DNA from: Burkholderiales bacterium
GTDB lineage: Bacteria; Pseudomonadota; Gammaproteobacteria; Burkholderiales; Usitatibacteraceae
Assembly (NCBI GenBank): GCA_019634955.1
Contig: JAHCAK010000006.1
Location: forward strand, 1-64,000
Direction of reading: 5' to 3'
DNA: 64,000 nt
The position numbers and the translations under genes were made by a program. This document shows positions 8,144-17,128 of this stretch, piece by piece; positions within the stretch are counted from its first letter, which is position 1, and every line of letters begins with the position of its first letter. The notes beneath the pieces were generated by a model that was not told the origin of the DNA, did not search any database, and saw nothing but the letters and a program-made list of their open reading frames with translations.

Positions 8144-9667
8144 ATGGCCTGGCGGCCGCGCCTCGACCTCTCGGCCGTGCCCACGGCGCTCGTCGTGGCG
8201 GCGGCGGCGATCTACGCCTCGGTCATCCCGATGGTGATCTTCGGGATGTCCAAGCTCTACTCCATCCCCTTGGTCGTGGGCACGGTGTTCCCCCTCGTGC
8301 TCTACGCGAGCCGCAATCCCCGGCTCTTCTTCCTCGTCGGGATGATCTTCACCTCGCAGCTCAGCCTGTCGATCAACTTCCGCGGCACGACGCACATGGG
8401 CGGCACCCATGCGTTCTCCATCAGCCTGATGGATTTCTTCCTGGTCCCCCTCATCGTCTTCCTGGCGCGCGACTTCTACCGCGGCTACCGCCGCGACTTC
8501 GTCTTCTCCCCCGTGTCGCTGTGGTGGCTCGGCCTCGTCGCCATCGGCTGCTACACCGTGGTCATGGGCCCGTTCCGCGAGATGGCGCTCAAGGAAGTGG
8601 TGAGCATGGTGAAGAACTGGGTGCTCTTCCTCGTGATCGTGAACGAGTGCGTGCGCGAGAGGCACTTCCACTACGCGGTGATGGCGCTCGCCGCGAACGT
8701 CGCGCTGAACGTCGCGATCGCGTTCATGCAGTTCCTCCTCAAGCGCGACCTCGGGCTGCAGGCGCTGGGCGAGGCGTCGCCGGAGTCCACGATGGGCGCC
8801 AACTACGGCGTGTACGGCTCGCTGGACGCCGTCTACCGCGTGGGCGGCCTCGCGGGCCACGCCAACCTGCTGTCGGCCTACCTGGCGATGGTGCTGCCCA
8901 TCCTCGTCGGGCAGATGTACACGGGCTACCGCTGGCCGGTGAAGACGATGTTCGCCGTGCTCGCGGCGGCCGGCGTCGCGGCGCTGGGCATGACGCTCTC
9001 GCGCTCGGGCTGGGTCTCGTTCGCCGTCTCGATCTCGATGCTGATGCTCGCCCTGGTCGCGCTGCCGGGCATCCGCATGCGCCACATCGCGCTCAAGGTG
9101 GCGATGGTGGCCGCGATGGTGGGGGCGGCGATCGCCGGCTCCGGCCCTGTGCTGAGGCGCTTCTTCCAGAGCGACGCCGGGGCCACCGACTTCCGCCTGG
9201 AGTGGATCAAGGTCGCCTGGGACATGGTGGTCGACAAGCCCGTCTTCGGCTTCGGCCTGAACAGCTTCGTCTACCACCTGGGCGAGTACGGGCCCTATTC
9301 GACGGCGAGGATGTACGAGCTCTTCGGCGACATGCTGCCGGCGGTGCACAACACCTACATGCTGGTGTGGTCCGAGCAGGGCACGGTCGGCCTCGCGCTC
9401 TTCCTCGGCCTGCACGCGCACCTCTTCTGGATCGCGATCAAGAGCATCCGCCACTTCGGCCTGAGCGAGAAGGTGTCGATGGTGAGCCTCGCGGCCGCCT
9501 GCGGGATCCTCGCCATCCTCGTCGACGGCCTCTCCAGCTTCTACGTCCGCATCCACGCGCCGGCGCGCACGTTCTGGGTCGTCGCGGGCCTGCTGGTGGC
9601 CGCCTACCACTGGAACGTGCGCAACGACCGGCTGCGGCGCGAGGCCGCCCGCGCGCGGGTCAGCTGA
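8144..9667 (+). CDS. O-antigen ligase / Wzy-type polymerase family membrane protein
   Basis: 507 residues with about 11-12 membrane helices. A long periplasmic loop near the C-terminus contains FRLEWIKVAWDMVVDKPVFG, then a G-x-x-x-F-V-Y-H segment and PAVHNTYMLVWSEQGTVGL, the pattern of the Wzy_C/O-antigen-ligase domain. It would polymerise repeat units or ligate the finished glycan in the periplasm. It is the fourth gene of the export operon, 19 bases after the kinase-like gene. Its 3' end overlaps the convergent glycosyltransferase by 8 bases. Polymerase and ligase cannot be told apart by sequence alone; polymerase is more likely given the Wza/Wzz neighbours. Confidence 0.85.
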   Translation: MAWRPRLDLSAVPTALVVAAAAIYASVIPMVIFGMSKLYSIPLVVGTVFPLVLYASRNPRLFFLVGMIFTSQLSLSINFRGTTHMGGTHAFSISLMDFFLVPLIVFLARDFYRGYRRDFVFSPVSLWWLGLVAIGCYTVVMGPFREMALKEVVSMVKNWVLFLVIVNECVRERHFHYAVMALAANVALNVAIAFMQFLLKRDLGLQALGEASPESTMGANYGVYGSLDAVYRVGGLAGHANLLSAYLAMVLPILVGQMYTGYRWPVKTMFAVLAAAGVAALGMTLSRSGWVSFAVSISMLMLALVALPGIRMRHIALKVAMVAAMVGAAIAGSGPVLRRFFQSDAGATDFRLEWIKVAWDMVVDKPVFGFGLNSFVYHLGEYGPYSTARMYELFGDMLPAVHNTYMLVWSEQGTVGLALFLGLHAHLFWIAIKSIRHFGLSEKVSMVSLAAACGILAILVDGLSSFYVRIHAPARTFWVVAGLLVAAYHWNVRNDRLRREAARARVS

Positions 9668-10601
9668 AGGCGGGGCGCCGCGGCGGCGGCCGCAGGGCCC
9701 TGCGGACGAGGCGCCGCAGGCCGCGCGAGCCGATGGCGAACGGCCGCGACAGCAGGTAGGGAAAGGACCCGTCGCGCGCGATGCGGGCGAGGCCGCCGGC
9801 CGGGTCGGCGCCGGAGAGCACGTCGTGCAGGCCGATCATCGAGTGCTGGATGCGCAGGCGCCGGCGCAGCACCGCCGGGTCGAGGTCGGCGCGCCAGCGC
9901 TCGGCGATCGCGATCGCCTCGCGGTGGATCGCGTTGTAGTTCGGCCCGGACATGCCGCCGCCGTGCACCCGGTACCAGCAGACGACGTCCTGCACGCAGG
10001 CGGCCGAGTGGCGGCGCGCGATCCCCGCGTACAGGTGGTAGTCGGGGCAGCAGCGGATGCCCGCGGGAAACGGCAGCACCTCGCGCGCCGCCGTGGTGCG
10101 CAGGCACGCGGCGCTCTGGCAGATGTAGCAGGAGTCGACGAAGAGGCTCTCGAAGATGTCGCCGGAGGGCAGCTCGCCGAACTCGTGCCAGTGGTCGTAG
10201 TCGCGCTCCAGGGCCACCTCGCCGAACTTCATCGCGCGGCCGTAGACGATGGCGAGCCGCCCGTCCGCGTTTGCGTCGATCAGCCGCGCCTGCTTCTCCA
10301 GCTTGTCCGGGGTCCACACGTCGTCCTGGTCCAGGAACGCGAGCCATTCGCCGCGGGCCTGCGCGATGGCCTGCTCGCGCGCGGGCGCCAGCGCGACGCG
10401 CTCCGGGGCGAGGTGGTAGCGCACGCGCGGGTCGCGCGGGAACCGCGCCAGCACCTCCGCGCTGCCGTCGGTGGACCGGTCGTCCCAGAAGACGAGCTCC
10501 CAGTCGCCGAGCGTCTGCGCGAAGGCGCTCGCGAGCGCCTCGGCGAGGAAGCGCTCGCCGTTGTACACGTTCATGATGATGCTGAAGCGCGGCGGCCTCA
10601 T
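9660..10601 (-). CDS. Family 2 glycosyltransferase
   Basis: 313 residues. The N-terminus FSIIMNVYNGERFLAEAL and WDDRSTDGS form the GT-A nucleotide-sugar-binding half, and LDQDDVW supplies the DxD-type metal-binding motif. It adds a sugar to the growing lipid-linked repeat unit in the cytoplasm; donor and linkage are unknown. Its ATG overlaps the stop of the preceding DUF1972 glycosyltransferase by 4 bases (ATGA at 10598-10601), so the two are translationally coupled. Confidence 0.9.
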   Translation of the reverse strand: MRPPRFSIIMNVYNGERFLAEALASAFAQTLGDWELVFWDDRSTDGSAEVLARFPRDPRVRYHLAPERVALAPAREQAIAQARGEWLAFLDQDDVWTPDKLEKQARLIDANADGRLAIVYGRAMKFGEVALERDYDHWHEFGELPSGDIFESLFVDSCYICQSAACLRTTAAREVLPFPAGIRCCPDYHLYAGIARRHSAACVQDVVCWYRVHGGGMSGPNYNAIHREAIAIAERWRADLDPAVLRRRLRIQHSMIGLHDVLSGADPAGGLARIARDGSFPYLLSRPFAIGSRGLRRLVRRALRPPPRRPAFS

Positions 10602-11806
10602 GCCGGGAGGTGCGGCGGGTCGTCGCCGGCGAACTCCTCGGGGCGGTAGAAGCGCGGAAGCTCCCCGCCGCGCGGGCCGCCGCCGGCGCGGGCGACGTGC
10701 GCGAAGAACTCCGCGTAGGCCGCGGCGACGGCGTCCCAGCGGAAGTGCCGCCGGGCGCGCTCGTGCCCCGCCGCGCCCAGCGCCGCCGTGGCCGCCGGAT
10801 CGGCCTCGAGCGCGTCGACGAGGCCGGCGAGGTGGCCCGGCTCGCGCGTGAAGTAGCGGCCGGCCTCGCCGAGCGCCTCGCGGTTGAACACGACGTCGAA
10901 CGCCACGCAGGCGACCCCCGTTCCCATCGCGCGCAGCAGGCTCGGGTTGGTGCCGCCCACCTCGTGGCCGTGCAGGTAGAGGCGGCAGTGCCGGTACAGC
11001 CCGTTCAGGACGTCGCTGTCGTAGATGGGGCCGAGGCAGCGCACGCGGGCGCCCGCCTGGGCGAGGATCGCGCGCGAGTAGTCCGACTCGAATCGCGCGC
11101 CGCCCACGTAGACCAGCGGCAGCCGCGCCTTCGAGGCCTTGAATTCGCGGATCAGGAGGTCGAGGTTGTTCTCCGGCTCCAGGCGCGCGACGATGAGGTG
11201 GTAGTGCCCCGGCTCGAGGCCGTAGTGGCCGGGCGCGCCGTCGTCGGGCGGGGCGCCCACGATGCCGCCGTAGGGGATGTAGGCGCTCGCGACCCCGTAG
11301 GTGCGGCGATAGTAGTCGCGCATGGCCTCGGAGTCGCACACGAGCCCGGTGGCGAGCCGCGCGGAGACCCGCTCCGACCACCGGTAGTAGCGGCGCTGCA
11401 GCGGGCTCCACTTGGGGCGCTGCCAGCCCAGGCCGTCGGTGTGGATCACGAGCGGCATGCGCCTGAGCCCCAGCGGCAGCGTGAGCGGGCTGTTGCCCGG
11501 GTCCACGACGAAGGCGAGGTCGAACCGGCTCGCGGCGGCGTCGAGGATCGCGCGCTGGCTGTGCAGCAGGCTCTCGAAGCTCTTGCCTCCCGGCGCCGAC
11601 AGGTAGACGAGGCGCACGCCCTTGTACTGCGGCGGGTGCGACTCGAGGTAGTTGGCGCGGCAGTAGACGGTCACTTCCATGCCGTGCTCGGCCACGAGCC
11701 GCGTCGAGACTTCCTCGACCAGGGTGCTGTAGCCGCTGTAGCGGGCCGGGATGCCGCGGTCGCCGATCATGGCGATCCGCAGGCCCCGCGACGCGGCGGC
11801 GCTCAT
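10598..11806 (-). CDS. DUF1972-type glycosyltransferase (GT4-like)
   Basis: 402 residues. The N-terminal RIAMIGDRGIPARYSGYSTL, with VEEVSTRL following, is typical of DUF1972 proteins, putative rhamnosyl- or galactosyltransferases of the GT-B fold. The C-terminal half carries a GT4-like acceptor/donor region with LIVARLEPENN and GHEVGGTNPSLLRAMG, the latter matching the E-x7-E-like donor site. The ATG at 11804-11806 gives a compact N-terminus. It is divergent from the GT4 gene at 11945 and forms a two-gene unit with the downstream GT2. Confidence 0.88.
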   Translation of the reverse strand: MSAAASRGLRIAMIGDRGIPARYSGYSTLVEEVSTRLVAEHGMEVTVYCRANYLESHPPQYKGVRLVYLSAPGGKSFESLLHSQRAILDAAASRFDLAFVVDPGNSPLTLPLGLRRMPLVIHTDGLGWQRPKWSPLQRRYYRWSERVSARLATGLVCDSEAMRDYYRRTYGVASAYIPYGGIVGAPPDDGAPGHYGLEPGHYHLIVARLEPENNLDLLIREFKASKARLPLVYVGGARFESDYSRAILAQAGARVRCLGPIYDSDVLNGLYRHCRLYLHGHEVGGTNPSLLRAMGTGVACVAFDVVFNREALGEAGRYFTREPGHLAGLVDALEADPAATAALGAAGHERARRHFRWDAVAAAYAEFFAHVARAGGGPRGGELPRFYRPEEFAGDDPPHLPA

Positions 11807-11944
11807 GGCGGGCACGCGTGCGGGACCGCGGATCGCGTACCATCGGCCGTCTCCGGCCGGCGATCGCGGCGTTCGTCGCGCGGCTGGACCACGAAGTCTG
11901 GATCTCCCACTGTCGCCCTGGCGGCCGGAGGCAAAGTCTCGCAC

Positions 11945-13093
11945 ATGCGCGTGCTGCACGCCAACAACGTCCACCGCGGATTCGGGGGGATCTCGCGCAC
12001 GGTGGCCGACACCGTGCGCCTGCTGCGCGCCGCCGGGGTCGAGGTCGACGCGTTCACGCGCGATTCGCGCGACATCCGGCCCACGCTCGCCGGCCGGGCG
12101 GGTGCCTTCGCGGGCGGGCTCTACGCGAGGGGCGCGGTGCGGGAGTTCGAGGCGCTGCTGCGGGCGCGGCGCCCCGACGTCGTGCACGTGCACGAACTCT
12201 ACCCGCTCATCTCGCCCTGGATCCTGCCGCGCTGCGCGGAGGCCGGCATCCCGGTGGTGATGGGGTGCTACGACTACCGTCTCTCGTGCCCCGTGGCCAC
12301 GCACTTCTGCCGGGGCGGCGAGTGCCGGCGCTGCGAGGGCGGACGGGAGCACTGGTGCGTCCTGCGCAACTGCCGGGGCAGCGTCCCCGAGTCGCTGGGT
12401 TACGCGCTGCGCACGGCAGCGGCGCGGCGCTTCGCCCTCTACGAACGGCACGTGCACCGCTACGCCGCCTGCAGCGACCACGTGCGCGACTATCTCGTAG
12501 GGCGCCTCGGCATCGACGCGGCGCGCGTGTGCGTGGCCACTCCGCCGGTGCGAATTCCGCCCGAGCCGGTCGCCGATCCCGCCGCGGGGTCGTACGTCGC
12601 CTATGCGGGCCGCTTCGCCCCGGAGAAGGGCGTCGAGGTGCTAGTCGAGGCGTGCCGGATGGCGGGCCTGCCGATTCGCCTGGCGGGAAGCGCGCCGTCG
12701 CACCCGGCGGTGGGCCGCAGCGACGCCGCCGCGTTCGTGATGGCCGGAACGCCGGAAGCGCTCGCCGCGTTCTACCGCGGTGCGCGCGTCGTGGCGGTGC
12801 CGAGCCTCTTCGCGGAGACCTTCGGCGTGGTGGCGGCCGAGGCGATGGGTCACGGCGTGCCCGTCGTCGCGTCGCGGATCGGCGCGCTTCCGGACACCGT
12901 CGGCGACGGGGGTCTTCTCGCCCGGCCCGGAGACGCAGCCGACCTCGCGGCGCAGCTCTCCCGCGTGTGGGCCGACGCGCCGCTCGCGCGGGCGCTCGGC
13001 CGCAACGCACGGCGCCGCGCGCTCGCCTTCGACGAGCGCGCGCACGCGGCGACCCTCATCGCCCTCTACGAGGCGCTGCTCGCCTCCCAGTAG
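11945..13093 (+). CDS. GT4 family glycosyltransferase
   Basis: 382 residues with a GT-B fold. The N-terminus MRVLHANNVHRGFGGISRTV has the glycine-rich acceptor-site loop. A cysteine-rich insertion at about 105-145 (CPVATHFC, CRRCEGG, HWCVLRNCRG) looks like the small metal- or disulfide-stabilised lid seen in some GT4 enzymes. The donor domain starts at YAGRFAPEKGVEVL and includes PSLFAETFGVVAAEAM. The ATG at 11945 is the natural N-terminus, with a GGAGG 13 bases upstream. The last 28 bases overlap the convergent hydroxylase-like gene. Confidence 0.9.
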   Translation: MRVLHANNVHRGFGGISRTVADTVRLLRAAGVEVDAFTRDSRDIRPTLAGRAGAFAGGLYARGAVREFEALLRARRPDVVHVHELYPLISPWILPRCAEAGIPVVMGCYDYRLSCPVATHFCRGGECRRCEGGREHWCVLRNCRGSVPESLGYALRTAAARRFALYERHVHRYAACSDHVRDYLVGRLGIDAARVCVATPPVRIPPEPVADPAAGSYVAYAGRFAPEKGVEVLVEACRMAGLPIRLAGSAPSHPAVGRSDAAAFVMAGTPEALAAFYRGARVVAVPSLFAETFGVVAAEAMGHGVPVVASRIGALPDTVGDGGLLARPGDAADLAAQLSRVWADAPLARALGRNARRRALAFDERAHAATLIALYEALLASQ

Positions 13094-14001
13094 TCGCGCA
13101 ACGCCGGGTCGGCCTCCTGCGCCTCCACCGCGGCCTCGAGGAACGGCACGTAGGTTCCCGCCGAGCCCGTGGCGCCGATGCGCTGGCCGAGGAAGATCCG
13201 CCGCACCTGCGCCTTGCGGAAGCCCGCCTCGAGCGCCCGCCGCTCCGCCGGCGTGAGGTCGGGGTGCCAGAAGTCGACGATCAGCACCACGCGCCGCTCG
13301 GCCGAGTCGTTCCAGACCTCGTGCGCGAACGCGTCCTCGAAGACGAGGCATCGGCCCTCCTTCCACCGGCGCTCCTGGCCGCCGACGCGGATGCCAGCGC
13401 CTTCCGGGATGCGCAGCGCGAGGTGGCAGCGCACCCGCAGGTTGTCGATGCTGCAGTGGACGGGCAGCCGGCTTCCCGGGCCCTGCACGGAGACCACGGC
13501 GTCGCCCCAGGGGTAGGCGACGCAGAGTCCCGGCAGGGAGTTGACGATCGCGAGGGTGCGCGGGCAGCGTCGCGTCAGGCCCTCGACCTCCACGCCCATG
13601 TAGTGCAGCGGATACACGGTCCAGGCGCGAGGCGGCGCGTGGCGCCGCAGCCACGTTCCGGGATGCAGCAGCCGGCGCACCGGCCGCGAGGCGATCGTGT
13701 AGTCGAGCTCGGCCGCCGCGTCGAGCGCCTGCGCCTCGTCGCGGATCACGCGCCAGCTCCGCTCGAGCATCGCGGCGCCGGGCAGCGATGCCGGATCGTG
13801 GAACACCTCGTGGCGCAACCCGGGGAAGGGCGGGTACGTCGGATCCATGTCCGGGAGGGCGCCGGAGAAATCGGCCGCCTCGAAAGCGCGCAGGTAGGCC
13901 TTCACGCGGTCGAGCTCCGCGCCGGCGGACATCACGCGGCGGTAATACCCGCCAGCCTTCATCGCGGCGACGATGCGGGGCAGGTCGGCTCTGCTCGTCA
14001 C
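13066..14001 (-). CDS. Aspartyl/asparaginyl beta-hydroxylase family protein
   Basis: 311 residues with a GTG start at 13999-14001. The C-terminal half has the cupin-like 2-oxoglutarate/Fe(II) oxygenase core: HCSIDNLRVRCHLALRIP supplies the first metal histidine region and LVFEDAFAHEVWND the second, followed by RVVLIVDFWHPDLTP. Relatives hydroxylate Asp/Asn residues or lipid-A acyl chains (LpxO-like); within glycan loci the substrate is usually unknown. It is divergent from the triple acyltransferase and convergent with the GT4 gene. The family is clear, the substrate not. Confidence 0.82.
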   Translation of the reverse strand: MTSRADLPRIVAAMKAGGYYRRVMSAGAELDRVKAYLRAFEAADFSGALPDMDPTYPPFPGLRHEVFHDPASLPGAAMLERSWRVIRDEAQALDAAAELDYTIASRPVRRLLHPGTWLRRHAPPRAWTVYPLHYMGVEVEGLTRRCPRTLAIVNSLPGLCVAYPWGDAVVSVQGPGSRLPVHCSIDNLRVRCHLALRIPEGAGIRVGGQERRWKEGRCLVFEDAFAHEVWNDSAERRVVLIVDFWHPDLTPAERRALEAGFRKAQVRRIFLGQRIGATGSAGTYVPFLEAAVEAQEADPALRDYWEASSAS

Positions 14002-14047
14002 GGAAGCTCCCGGGGGGCGCCGGCGGAGCCGGCTCGCGTGGGTCGAA

Positions 14048-14056
14048 TGCTAACAT
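14048..14056 (+). promoter_or_regulatory. Candidate extended -10 for the triple acyltransferase gene
   Basis: TGC followed by TAACAT is an extended -10 element 35 bases before the proposed TTG start at 14091. It places transcription start near 14063 and supports a start codon downstream of that point. No -35 is evident. Confidence 0.4.
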
Positions 14057-14090
14057 CCCGGGGGTACCGACCACTCCGGGATCCGCCGCC

Positions 14091-15824
14091 TTGCCGACGC
14101 CGTGCCTGACCTGGGGCGAAACGCGCCGTCGCCTCGGCGAGGACGAGGCGCGCATCCGCGACATGCTGCGCGCGCGGTTCGGCGTCGAGCCAGTGCTGCT
14201 GCTGTTCGACCCGTCATGGCGCTGCGTGGCGCTGCACCGGGCGGCCCACTGCCTGTGGCGCCGGGGCGCGCGCAAGTCCGCCCGGCTGCTGGTGCAGCTG
14301 AACTCGGTGCTCACGGGCGCCGACATCCACCCGAATTGCGACTTCGGCGGCGGCCTGCTGATTCCCCATCCGGCGGCGCTCACGGCATCGGGCAACGCGG
14401 GCCGCAACCTCACCATGATGCCGCTGTCGGGCATCGGCATGCTCCCGCGCCCGGAGGACGTGGGCGCTGGCCCCGGGCTCCCGGTGCTGGGAGACGACGT
14501 CTGGCTCGGGGCGGGATGCGGCGTCCTCGGGCCGGTGCGCGTGGGCGATGGCACGCGGCTGCAGCCGGGAGCGTCGCTCACGAGGGACGTGCCGCGCGAC
14601 AGCCTCGTCGAGATGGCCGCGCGGCCCGTTCCCGGCGGCCCGCGCGTCTCCGGCGGCGGCCTTCCCGTCACCCGGCCCGCGTGCGGCCACGGTCGCTGGG
14701 CGGTCGTCCGCGGGGACCTGGCCGCCGACATCGACCGCTACCTCGCAGTGCGCGAGCCCGGGGCCGGGGCGGCTCCCGGCGCCTTGCGCCGGCTGGGCGC
14801 CGCGCTCTCCACGGAAGTGCTGGGCGTGGCGATCTACCGCGTGTCGCACGGCCTGCACGTGGCGGGATGGCGGCGCCTCGCGGCGATCGTCGCCGCCGCG
14901 AACGCCTTCCTGCACCGGCTGACGATCTCGCCGGAAAGCTGCCTCGGCGGCGGCCTTTTCCTGCCTCACCCCGCCGGCACCGTGATCGACGCGGCGGCGG
15001 GGCGCGACCTCACGCTGTACGCGCGCACCCTGTGCGCGGCGGGCGCGACGGGAGGGCCGGCCGGCCCGGGCCCGGTGATCGGCGAGCGCGTCGTGATCGC
15101 GGGCATGGCGGCCGTGCTGGGCGCCGTTTCCGTGGGCGACGACTCGCGCGTCGGCTTCAACGTGCAGCTGCGACAGGACGTCCCGCCCGGGCACTCGGCG
15201 GGGTCGCCCGTGATGCGCACGCGCGTTGGCAGCCTTCCGGCGGCGCCGGAGGAGGTGCCGGCCGAGCGTCCCGTCTCGCCGGTCGGCTACGCCGACACGC
15301 TCGCGCTCCTTCGCGCGGACCTCGCGCGGCTGCGCGCGGGCGCCGGCGGCCGCGTGCCCCTGTCAGCGCGACTGTGCGTAACGGGCTTCCGGCACGCGCG
15401 CTTCTTCGCCGGGCGGGGCCGGCGGCGGCTCGCGCGATGGTGCTGGTGGTGGACGACGCGGCTCACCGGCGCCGACATCGACCCGCGGTCCGACATCGGG
15501 CCGGGGCTGGTGGTCGCCCATCCCGCCGGCATCTCCGTGCATGCGACCGCCGGGCGTGACCTCACGGTGGGCGCCCTGGCGGTGATCGGGCCCCAGGACG
15601 CGAGCCGGCCGCTCGCGTGGGGCACGGCGTCGCGTCCCGTGCTCGGCGAGGGCGTCGTCGTCGGCGAGCACGCGGCGGTGCATGGCGCGGTCCGCGTGGG
15701 CGACCGGGCGCGCATCGGCGCGGGCTGCAAGGTCACGGCCGACGTGGCGGCCGGCGCGGCGCTGGAGATGCCCGCGCCGCGTCTTCGCCGCGCCTCGGCC
15801 GGGCAGGCGGGCGAGGAGCCGTGA
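14091..15824 (+). CDS. Protein with three tandem serine-acetyltransferase-like (left-handed beta-helix) domains
   Basis: 577 residues from a TTG start that follows CCGGGA by 9 bases; no ATG or GTG is available upstream, and ATG 14164 is a shorter alternative. Three repeats of a CysE-like unit are visible. Each begins with helices and then a TGADIxP or similar segment, a G-G-L-x-x-P-H-P motif (unit 1 GGGLLIPHP, unit 2 GGGLFLPHP, unit 3 GPGLVVAHP) and hexapeptide turns such as VLGDDVWLGAGCGVLG and VLGEGVVVGEHAAVHG. Normal CysE-type enzymes have one unit and trimerise, so this may be an intramolecular trimer. It is coupled by a GTGA overlap to an aminotransferase, suggesting acylation of an amino sugar; the substrate is unproven. 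Confidence 0.78.
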   Translation: MPTPCLTWGETRRRLGEDEARIRDMLRARFGVEPVLLLFDPSWRCVALHRAAHCLWRRGARKSARLLVQLNSVLTGADIHPNCDFGGGLLIPHPAALTASGNAGRNLTMMPLSGIGMLPRPEDVGAGPGLPVLGDDVWLGAGCGVLGPVRVGDGTRLQPGASLTRDVPRDSLVEMAARPVPGGPRVSGGGLPVTRPACGHGRWAVVRGDLAADIDRYLAVREPGAGAAPGALRRLGAALSTEVLGVAIYRVSHGLHVAGWRRLAAIVAAANAFLHRLTISPESCLGGGLFLPHPAGTVIDAAAGRDLTLYARTLCAAGATGGPAGPGPVIGERVVIAGMAAVLGAVSVGDDSRVGFNVQLRQDVPPGHSAGSPVMRTRVGSLPAAPEEVPAERPVSPVGYADTLALLRADLARLRAGAGGRVPLSARLCVTGFRHARFFAGRGRRRLARWCWWWTTRLTGADIDPRSDIGPGLVVAHPAGISVHATAGRDLTVGALAVIGPQDASRPLAWGTASRPVLGEGVVVGEHAAVHGAVRVGDRARIGAGCKVTADVAAGAALEMPAPRLRRASAGQAGEEP

Positions 15825-17119
15825 ACGACGCGACGCGCCCGCTGTGGCGAAAGGTGCTTCCGGACTTTCCCCGGGTTCGGTACACCGTGCACGCGGGCGC
15901 CAACCACTGGGCCGAGTGGGCCGCCGCGCTGCCCGCCCTCGCCCTGCCGTACCGGCCGGCGCAGGCCGTGCGCGAATTCGAGGCGCGGGCCGCGCGCGCG
16001 TGCGGCTGCCGCAATGCGATCGCCTTCGGCGCGGGGCGGATGGCGCTGCACGCGATCCTCGAGGCGATGGACATCGGCCCGGGCGACGAGATCGTGGTTC
16101 CGGGCTTCACGTGCACGGTCGTGCCCAACGCGATGGTCTACCGCGGCATCCGGCCGGTCTACGCCGACATCGACCCCGTCACCTTCAACGTCGACCCGGC
16201 GTGCGTCGAGCGGGCCGTCACGCCGCGCACGCGCGCCCTCTACGTGCAGCACACCTTCGGCGTCACCGCGGACGTCGACGCGCTGCGGGAGATCGCCCGG
16301 CGCCACGGGCTGCGCGTGATCGAGGACCTCGCCCATTCGCTGGGCGCGAGCGCCGGCGGCCGCGCCCACGGCAGCCTCGGCGACGCGGGCTTCTTCTCCA
16401 CCGACCGCACGAAGGTGGTGAACACGCACCTGGGCGGCTGCGCGGTGACGGACGACGACGCGCTGGCCGCCCGCCTTGCGCGGGCGCAGCTCCTCGCGCC
16501 CGATCCCGGCCCGCTCGTGGCGAGGCGGATGGTCGCGAGCTTCCTCGCCGATGTCGCCTGTCGCGCGCCGGGGGCCTTCTGGATCGGCAGGCCGATGCTG
16601 GGGGCGCTGCGGCGCGCGGGCGTGCTCTTCACCTGGTCCGACGAGACGTGGAACGCCCTGCCCCCGGGCTATCCCTACCCGTGCCGGCTCCTGCCGGCGC
16701 TCGCGGCCGTCGGCATCTCCCAGATGGACCGGCTGGAGCGCAACCTGCGGCACCGCCGCGCGATCGCGCGCTGGCTCGAGGAGCGCATCGGCTGGTATGG
16801 CGCGCGCCTGGCCGGCCGCTTCGACGAGCAGGCGTGGCTGCGCTACTCCTTCCTCGTGCGCGACCCGGAAGCATTCGAGGCCCGGTTCGGCGCCCGGATC
16901 GACCTCGGCCGGTGGTTCCCGCACAACCTCTTCGGCCGGCCCGTCGACACCCGCGCCGTCGGCTACGAGCCGGGCTGCTGCCCCGTCGCCGAGCGCACCG
17001 CGCGCCACGTCGTGAACTTCCCCACGCACGAGCGCGTGCCGGCCGGTTTTCTCGCCGGCCTCTGGGACCGGCACGGCGACTGGCTGCTGGGCCAGCGCCT
17101 GGCCGCCGGCCCCGGCTGA
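15821..17119 (+). CDS. DegT/DnrJ/EryC1/StrS-family aminotransferase (first copy)
   Basis: 432 residues, a PLP-dependent fold-type I enzyme acting on a keto sugar nucleotide. Visible family marks are the FGAGRMALHAIL and PGDEIVVPGFTC segments, VIEDLAHSLGA (the PLP-pairing aspartate) and FFSTDRTKVVNTHLGG, where the lysine of TK is the expected Schiff-base residue. The GTG at 15821 overlaps the acyltransferase stop (GTGA) and has GAGGAG 2 bases upstream, so the two are co-translated. It is somewhat divergent from typical VioA/ArnB/PseC members, so the exact sugar is open. It ends 9 bases from the convergent second aminotransferase. Confidence 0.85.
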   Translation: MNDATRPLWRKVLPDFPRVRYTVHAGANHWAEWAAALPALALPYRPAQAVREFEARAARACGCRNAIAFGAGRMALHAILEAMDIGPGDEIVVPGFTCTVVPNAMVYRGIRPVYADIDPVTFNVDPACVERAVTPRTRALYVQHTFGVTADVDALREIARRHGLRVIEDLAHSLGASAGGRAHGSLGDAGFFSTDRTKVVNTHLGGCAVTDDDALAARLARAQLLAPDPGPLVARRMVASFLADVACRAPGAFWIGRPMLGALRRAGVLFTWSDETWNALPPGYPYPCRLLPALAAVGISQMDRLERNLRHRRAIARWLEERIGWYGARLAGRFDEQAWLRYSFLVRDPEAFEARFGARIDLGRWFPHNLFGRPVDTRAVGYEPGCCPVAERTARHVVNFPTHERVPAGFLAGLWDRHGDWLLGQRLAAGPG

Positions 17120-17128
17120 GCGGCCGTC

